Shown here piece after piece: positions 13,401 to 22,400 of a stretch of 64,000 nucleotides of DNA. The notes beneath the pieces are model-generated. The model searched no databases. It had not been told where the DNA came from and was given only the letters and a program-made list of their open reading frames with translations. Location: positions 32,553,802-32,617,801 of the forward strand of contig CM046848.1 in assembly GCA_025618425.1 (NCBI GenBank). The letters run 5' to 3'. The DNA is from Heliocidaris tuberculata. Taxonomy: Eukaryota > Echinodermata > Echinoidea > Camarodonta > Echinometridae. Each line of letters opens with the position of its first letter. The stretch's first letter is position 1. The position numbers were made by a program, and so were the translations under genes.

Positions 13401-16400
13401 TAGAGTTTAATAGTCCCCCTATTTTAAGGTAATAGTCCCCCTATTTTAAGGTAAAAATCCATATTTCATGCAAATTTTGAGAAAATGGTTTAGCTTGGTT
13501 GCATTTTTGAAATATTTACATAACATACCGGTATTCTTTGTTGTGCAGACTGGATAAAGTTAAGGTATGTGACTGTTAATGAAAAAAATACATTAAATTG
13601 ACCATATAAACTTAAGTTTAATGACATCATTTGGGATAACCTTCATAAAAATGAAAAACTGATGAAATACTAATGCAGAACACTGTTGAAAGTCAGAGGA
13701 ATGGTTGAAAAATGTAAATCTCTCCTTCGTACATCAATCTTTACCCCCTCATTTGAACTGGCTGGAGTTTAAAAATGGATGTTAACAGTACAATGTAACG
13801 TCCGAAAATACTGTTGCCATTGCTCAAAATTTGTTGCAAGTAACTTTTGTTGTCAGTTTTTTAGATAAATGTAATAAACTCCTCCATTATTTTTTTGCTT
13901 TGATGGATAGCTGCCGTAAGATATTCATAAAATGTTGTAATAGATAGGTCCTCCAAGTCATACATTTTTTACTACTTCAAAATGAAAATTGTTTTGGACG
14001 TTACAAAACTGTCTACAGAAAATTAGACATATCTTTTTCATTTGATGAGGATATTTTTACCATCAGCACTACTACAATATATTGCTATTTTATTTTAAGC
14101 TATTTATTTGGAGTAGCTAATAAGTGTATTCTAATATGGATATGAGGTAATTAAGTTCTTGTTCTAGTGGGTTAAATGTGGGTCTAAAATGTTTACGGAA
14201 GATGTAATGTCCGAAACACTATTTTCAATTGCACCGTTCCATCAAAATATGAGAGATTGTTCAGGGGAGCGTTTCATCAAGCGTTTTGTCAGTGATTTTT
14301 ACTGACAAATTTGCTCTCAGCCAATCAGATGTAAGGATTTCAGTAGCTTATAACTGTTGTCGGTAAAAATCACTGACAAAACACTTGATGAAACGCTCCC
14401 CAGATGACATTTAATTTTTTTAGAGATCCATCCATGCTCATTAATCATGAAAAGAAAAGAAATATATTGTGTATGGCTTTATATAATATTAGCTCCAACA
14501 AACAAAATGGTATGTCAATTTGGGTTACAAAATTCCGTAACCAATTTGCTGTTCAGGGGTACCTCAGGCACATAAAGCAAAGTTGAAAATATTTCATTAA
14601 GCTATGGGAGATCAACCTAGGTCCATGCTACAAGAAAAGTGAAAACTGATTTCCAGTTCTTTATCTTTAAAAATTTGGGGGCACTCAAAGTGCCATTAAG
14701 CCTTTGGTCATAGTTTAAAAAAAACCAGAGCCTTATTTCTCTGACACAAAGTTAGATTTTTTTCCCTCATTTTTTTGAGAGTCTAGATTTGGGAAAAATA
14801 AGTCATCATTGTTGCTTCTCTCTTGGGAACATCTACGAGAACTGCAAGACCGTAAGAATGTACAAAGTGGAAAATATATTTGGTGCCAATTTGAAGAGGG
14901 AAATCTGATTATGCAGACCTTTTCACACCAAAAATTACAAGACCATATAATTATAAATAGCAAAATAAAATGTAATTGTTGCCAATTTTAGGAGCCAAAA
15001 CTGATCCCTCCGCACCTTTTGTATTTTTTTTTTTTTTATTTCATGATTACCATTGCTTCTGCCATAGGAACATCTACAAGGATTACAAGACCTTGGAGCT
15101 GTCCTGTCAGACCTCCGAAGAAGTGGATAGCTGGAAGGCTTCTTTCCTCAGAGCTGGAGTCTATCCAGAAAGGAACAAAGAGAATGATGATGAGGAGGAA
15201 CAGGTACGTTTACTTCTATTTTTTTTTTCATTTTTCACCTCTATGCTCTGTTTTCAGTTCTACAAAAGTTGTCAGGGTTCCTAAGGTCATGGAAAAACCT
15301 GGAAAATCATGGAAAAATAAATTCTTCTGGAAAGTCATGGCAAGTCATGGAAAATGAAAAAAAAAATTCCCAAAGCCATGGAAAGTTATGGAAATTGATC
15401 ATGGCTGTGGGCTGTGTGTGTGTCTATGGCAGTCTTCCATCACAAAAATGAAATAATAATATAATATGGACTGGCCTTGTATTGAGGGAGATAGAATATT
15501 TATTGCCTGAACTAGAATCGTATTGCCCGAGTCAAAGACGAGGGCAATACGTTGCTAGTGAGGGCAATTAATGTTGTATCCCCCGAAAGTAGCCAGTCCA
15601 TGGCCCCGTTGCATAAAAGTTACAATTATGGTAACTTTGTCATTTATGGTAACTTCCATGGAAACCTTGATTTTGATTGGCTGTTGAGCATTGTTACCAT
15701 GGTAGTTACCATTGATGGCAAAGTTACCATAATAGTAACTTTTATGCAACGGGGCCCATATCATTATTATCAACAGAATCAGACATCTAGAGCGAACTCG
15801 AAATATTGTAAAAAATACAGTTTATTGCCCGCTATTTAACATGCAAAATCCCATTGACTTTCGAAACCGGGCAATAAGCAATTTATCACCCCGCAATTGT
15901 GTTGGCATTCAAAGCCGGGCAATAAAATGTAAAAATTGCATTGCTCAGATGTCTGATATGGTTAATAATATATATCACTGCCTGGTATTTGTACGCTGCT
16001 TGGATGCCATAGCCCATACCAAAATGGTACTGATCTGGTCATGGAAAAAGGCAAAAATGGGTTATGGAAAGTCATGGAATTTGGTTCTCAAATTTCTGTG
16101 GGAACCCTGATTTGTGCTTTTGCACATTAGCTTTTGATTTATAGTTGTGAAAATGCACTGCATACATATGAGAAAGAATACGAATTCCTACACATAACTT
16201 ATGCCCACCTTTTGGTTTATGAGGAAAACCATTTATAGTCAAGAACTGTAAAAAGAAAATTGAAGCATTAGAATCTTCACTTTTGCAAAACAACAAATTT
16301 ACAGTTATTCTATCGCAATGTTTGGCTAATCGATTTAGCGTCTTTACATACATGTATTTGAATTTCATATTCGTGGACCTAACTTTTCTTCAGAACAGAG

Positions 16401-19400
16401 CAGAAATAGTACCAATTGAAAAGAAAAGGCTAATGTTTGTTTTTTTTCAACTTTGACCCTGTGGTCATAGTTTTTAAAAAAATGTTTTCCAGAGTGATCA
16501 TAGAACTTTCCTAAACTAAAATTGCTTACTGTGCTCTTTTTTTCAGCTGGTGTTGATCGTATTAAGTTTATGAAATAATCCTTTGGTATTGATTATCCCC
16601 ATGACAGCAGAAAGGAAATGACAGTGCAGTATCGATGGATCCTCAGCTAGAGAGACAGGTAGAAACCATCAGGAACCTGGTAGATTCCTATATGAGCATC
16701 ATCAGCAAACAGATCCGAGACCTGGTACCAAAGACATGTATGGCTCTCATGATAAATGATGTAAGTCAGTCAGGGCACCATTTCATAAAACTTGCTATCA
16801 GTAACAACTACCACATTTCTGTGACAAATTTGCTTTCAGCCAATCAGATGCAAGGATTTCAGTAGCTTATAACAGTTATTGCAACTTGTTATTGATAACA
16901 AGTTTTATGAAACAGGGCCCAGTTGTAAGATATAGAAAGCCAGAAGGAGGTTAACTCTATTCAAGGAGATGAGTTAAAAGGAAAGTCCACCTTGGCATGA
17001 AGTTGATTTGAATAAAGGAAAAAAAAATGTGAGGAAACAAATCAGTGAAAGTTTGAGCGAAATCCGATAAGAAATAAGAAAGTTTTGAATTTTTGAAGTT
17101 GTAATCAATCAAACACAAATTGACAACTCTGTGACATATCTTGCAAGCTCCTCTCTCATTTGCTCAGTACACAAAATCTCATAATTTTTCATTTTCTTAG
17201 TTTTTGATGAAGGAATAGATATGGTTCATACAGGTGTTGTGTAAGAAACATATGAGCAATGAGACCTGGTACCAAAGACATGTATGGCTCTCATGATAAA
17301 TGATGTAAGTCAGTCAGGGCACCATTTCATAAAACTTGCTATCAGTAACAACTACCACATTTCTGTGACAAATTTGCTTTCAGCCAATCAGATGCAAGGA
17401 TTTCAGTAGCTTATAACAGTTATTGCAACTTGTTATTGATAACAAGTTTTATGAAACAGGGCCCAGTTGTAAGATATAGAAAGCCAGAAGGAGGTTAACT
17501 CTATTCAAGGAGATGAGTTAAAAGGAAAGTCCACCTTGGCATGAAGTTGATTTGAATAAAGGAAAAAAAAATGTGAGGAAACAAATCAGTGAAAGTTTGA
17601 GCGAAATCCGATAAGAAATAAGAAAGTTTTGAATTTTTGAAGTTGTAATCAATCAAACACAAATTGACAACTCTGTGACATATCTTGCAAGCTCCTCTCT
17701 CATTTGCTCAGTACACAAAATCTCATAATTTTTCATTTTCTTAGTTTTTGATGAAGGAATAGATATGGTTCATACAGGTGTTGTGTAAGAAACATATGAG
17801 CAATGATATCTGAGGTGCATGTATGATTTAATATTTTTGGGGGTACAGGGCAAATGGGAGAGGAGCTCGAAAGATACATCACAGAGTTGACAATTTGTAT
17901 TTGATTGATTACAACTTCAAAAATTCATAACTTTCCTACATTTCTTTTGCGGATTTTGCTCAAACCTTTACTGATCTGTTTCTTTAATTGTTCTGCTTCT
18001 TTTAAAACCACCTTGTAATCAGGGTGGACTTTCCCTTTAACGCCCTTCTGGCTTTCGGCAGATGAGATGTAGTTCTGACTGTATCTTGTTCACACAAACC
18101 AGAGCCCTTGTAACCATAACATATATTATGGCTCTCATGATAAATGATGTAAGTCAGTTAGATGTAATATGGATTTCATACTTGATATTCACCTGTCAAT
18201 TGAAAATAGTGTCAATTCCAGAGCATCATGTACACTATATTATTATCCTAGGATGTAGTCGTTTGAGGAGGGGGGGGGGGGGGGGGGTCAGTTGTCTTTG
18301 AGTTATATATGTGCTTATGGATATATAATATTGCAAGTTGGCATACATGTTCAATATAATTTTATGCATTTTATTTCATTATCTAATACTAAAGTTTAAT
18401 TGAATGTATTATGTATTAATCTATTATACATACAATTTACATTTCATTCTAAGTAATGTTTCCTTTTTTTTGTCTGTGATACTTCTACATTTAATTGATA
18501 TGGTACACCTACATGTACAGGCATCCATGTCAGTCATTGATGCTAAGAATTCAATTTCGGTTTGTTTTTTTCCTGCCAGACCAAGGATTTCATTCTGTCT
18601 GAGATGCTGGCTCATTTATATTCAACAGGAGATCAGGTAAATAAAGTCTTTGATTTGTTTTTTCATATAATCATGCAAGACAGGTCATTTGTACCGAGTG
18701 CAATTGACCTTTATATGCTTTCATAGTGTACGCACCAGTATGATTGTCATTGTTAAACAAGTAGCGTGTCCACCAAAACAAATGTGCTTGTGCGTACAAA
18801 TTGGGGTCATTTCAGGGTCATTTCAGGGTCATTTGTACCATATACTAATTACAAACTGGCTTATTCTCATAATGACTGGGGTAAAGAATATACACATATA
18901 TAATGATAGGTGAACAATTATGACATCTTTTCATAAATTCTGGGATTACTGCATTGGGTGTATGTAATCTTTTTGTCTTTTCAGATATAAGTAAATACGA
19001 AATCTGCTTTTGATTTACATTGAAATCTTGTTAAGTCGACAACTCAGATTCTGGTGTAAAAATTGAACGTTTAAGGAAAAATGTGAACAAGCAATGACAA
19101 CTCATATGAGTGCTGAGCTCTGACAAAGCAAGTGATGATGCTTTTCTGATTTATTTCTTTGGTTGCTAGGCGTCGCTGATGGAGGAGAGTGCGGATGAAG
19201 CTCAACGCCGTGAGGACATGCTACGGATGTATCAAGCTACCAAGGAAGCTCTACGTATCATAGGAGACATCAACATGTCCACCAAATCAACACCGTTACC
19301 TCCGCCGGTCCAGAATGACGACCTCATCAAGCCATTCAATGGGTACGTAGCCGTCCGTGCCTAACGATGATAGGACTTAAATGATCATTACAATTTCATT

Positions 19401-22400
19401 TTTGTAGCACTTGAGACCCATGTTTCAAATTATTTTGATTAGTGTTGTCATTTGATTCATTAACAGTTTCCTCTGAACAGTGCATCATGGTGTAGTGGTT
19501 CATTCGCTTAACTCTCAATCAAAAATAGGTTTAGGGTTTGAATCTCTGCTGGTGCGTATGTCCTTTAAATGATGATAATGATCATTACAATTTCGTTTTT
19601 GTAGCGCCTGATACTCCAGTTTCAAAGCTCTTCAAATTATTTTGATTTAGTGTTGTCTTTTGATGCAATAACAATTTTCTCGAAACAGTGCATCGTGGTG
19701 GAGTGGTTCATTCACTTAACTCTCAATCAAAAATAGGTTTAGGGTTTGAATCCCTGCCGGTGTGTATGTCCTTTAATAGACAAAGCATTTTATCTGCAGT
19801 TGTCTCTCTCCATCCAAGGTGTTAAATGGGTACCTGGCTGGAGTTATTCCTTGAAATCCACAGTGCACTAATACCAGCTGCCAGTTCTAAAACTAGGGTA
19901 AAAAATCAAAATCCATTGGAAGCATGCAGGGATGTTATATCATAATGTGACATGCGCTTCACATGAACTGTTTATTTTTCAAAAATAATTATTATGCACT
20001 TTCCACGTAATTGTGGAGCATTCCTGCCATTCGTCCTTTCCAGAGGGGATGCATATATGCTAATTCAAGCTACATGATTGTGAATACGAGCTCATGCCCC
20101 TCTCTGCTGCTCAAAGCAATTTGATTGTAGTTGTACCAAAGGAAACCTGATAAGAGTGATCAAAAAAAGAAGATAATAAGATGTTTTATTGCATGATACT
20201 TGTTGGCCTCTATACTAGGCCATTATTTACCGGTACTTACACTTTTATTATGTGTATTCCATGCTTCCCTCTATGATTTGATGTACTAATGGAATGTAAA
20301 ATGGTACCCTAAACTAATATCGTCTTCCGCAAGCAGTCTTTATATACAGCTTTCTACATTGCACCTGCCTTGCACAAAGTGAAAATTGTGAAAAATTTGA
20401 ACTAACCCCACACGCTTTAAACAAACATCAACACACTGTGTGTGTGTACAAACTTCAAAAAGAAGCAAGAAATGCACACCTTTTCATGGCGCATCAGTCA
20501 AAACCATGGTACATTTACGAACAAGTCTGGACAAGGCTGAATAGCAGTGATTTCTATGCATTTCAGTTCTGCACTATATACATTTATGGCAATGTAGAAG
20601 TATAGGATTTGAGCATGCACTGTCTGTGTTTGTCAATATGTTAGTCATTTCTCCTCTTTAAGAATAGAGAAACAAATTGTAACACTCAGTGCCAAAGTCA
20701 ATCTGGTGAAGATATTCTATTTGTTTAACCCTTTCAGGACAGGAATTATTTAAGGGCAAAATTGATCACATTTTGTTCTTCAAATTGGCAACAATAATAT
20801 TTTTCTCGTAGTGCTACATGGTTTTAATAAAATGTAATGCCTTTGAAAACAACATACATTCTTAAAACCATTATCGAAAAGTTGAAAAAGTTGCCAATTT
20901 TGACAAATAACAATGATTTTGAACCTCTCAATGTGTTGCCAATTTAAGGATTTTAAAGCTTATTCTTGTTTTTAAAATTCCTGGCATCAAACGCAATTTG
21001 GTCAAGCAACAAAAATGGACACAGTGTGTGCAGAAATTTTTGCTCTTTCTACTCATGCATCTGGTATATTTTTTAGGGCTCTGAATACAAAGTTATTGAG
21101 CCAAACCACATAATGTGGTCAATTGTCCTGAAAGGGTTAAGGTGTTTATGTTCTAAAAAATTCACATTCCATGAAATTGGTATCCTTTTTCAGCCATTGT
21201 TGATTAGGTCAACTAAACTTCTCGATTTTTGCAGTAGGTACATGAGTACCATTACTGTACAATATTATATATCCATATATGCCATAGACCATAGAGTCTT
21301 TGATAACCTTGATTTAAAGATGAGACTTTCATCCTTGCCTGGGTTTTGAAAGTATGCATGTGGTTGCACCTGGAACATGAGTTGTGAAAAAAATGAACAG
21401 TTTACTAACACATATGATGAATATGATTATGCTGTGTATGATTATCTTACCCTTATATACTCCTTTATGAATTTATTTTGTTTTTGTCTTGTCCTCTTTA
21501 TGCCTGCTCCAATTGTTTTTGTTTTATCCCAGTCCCAGTGTACCAATCCCATCAAAAAGGTAATCTAGCTAGATTTTTATTTCAGTGTGTGTCATTTATC
21601 ACTCCTCCTCACGCTATCTACAACCTCACATGCTCTGAAGATAGTAGCACAGATTGTGATTTCAAGTGTGGTGTTAGTGTTAACACTTTTTCATTTCTTT
21701 TTAGTATTTAACATACAGCTCAAAATGCTGGGTGTAGCACTTGTCATGTATATTGTGTGAATACCAAATATTAAAGTCTTGTTATATAAATCTGTCAATG
21801 ATAATGCTTTGGAAAAGAGATCATGATAGTATAAGACTATCTATTAAAGAGAAGGTCGAGTTCTGGGAAAGGTCAAAAATAATTTGTGAGCTTTCTCATT
21901 CCTTTTATATCAGTTTGGAAGAACATCATAGTAGAAATGTCCCCTGAAAAGGACTGCTCTTCAAATACCATCATATTCAGAATATGATGAGAAATAGCTG
22001 AAGTGTTCTGGCCAAACATTCATCCCTTATATTGGGTCACTATCTTATCATTTTATATTTCCGAAACCTGACAGTATACACCAGTTCTTATGTAGACATG
22101 ATCACCCTTTCTCGATTGCTTTGAGACAGATTCTTTTACAATGTAATCGCATGACCAGAACTCAACTTTATCTTTACGTGGCATTATTACAAGAAAAAAA
22201 AATGATCTGAAAACCCTCAGATTAATGTCTGATTTAAAGCTCTAAAATCATCTCACTTCTAATAGAAAACCAGCTAATGTCACTCTACTCATAAGAGCTC
22301 AAAGTTTTGGGATGTCCTTTGATTTTTTGTTACTGCTAACACCCAACTTGAACTCACCAAATCACAATATTTAGCTGCAGTGTTTCACCATGCCTTTGTG

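Larger units (their letters stand above)
6951..15067. other. 8-kb dynamin intron full of mobile-element fragments
   Basis: No exon was found. It holds two SINEs (7131, 8683), a foldback element with 39-bp termini (7399-8254), a foldback at 8972-9294, a retrotransposon tail (9600-9826), a MITE at 11590-12069, a reversed fragment of the CCCTTTCAGGAC family (about 12516-12895), a 138-bp foldback (14264-14401) and a degenerate PH-exon-like stretch at 14805-14851. Short poly-C lies at 11261-11277. Confidence 0.5.
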
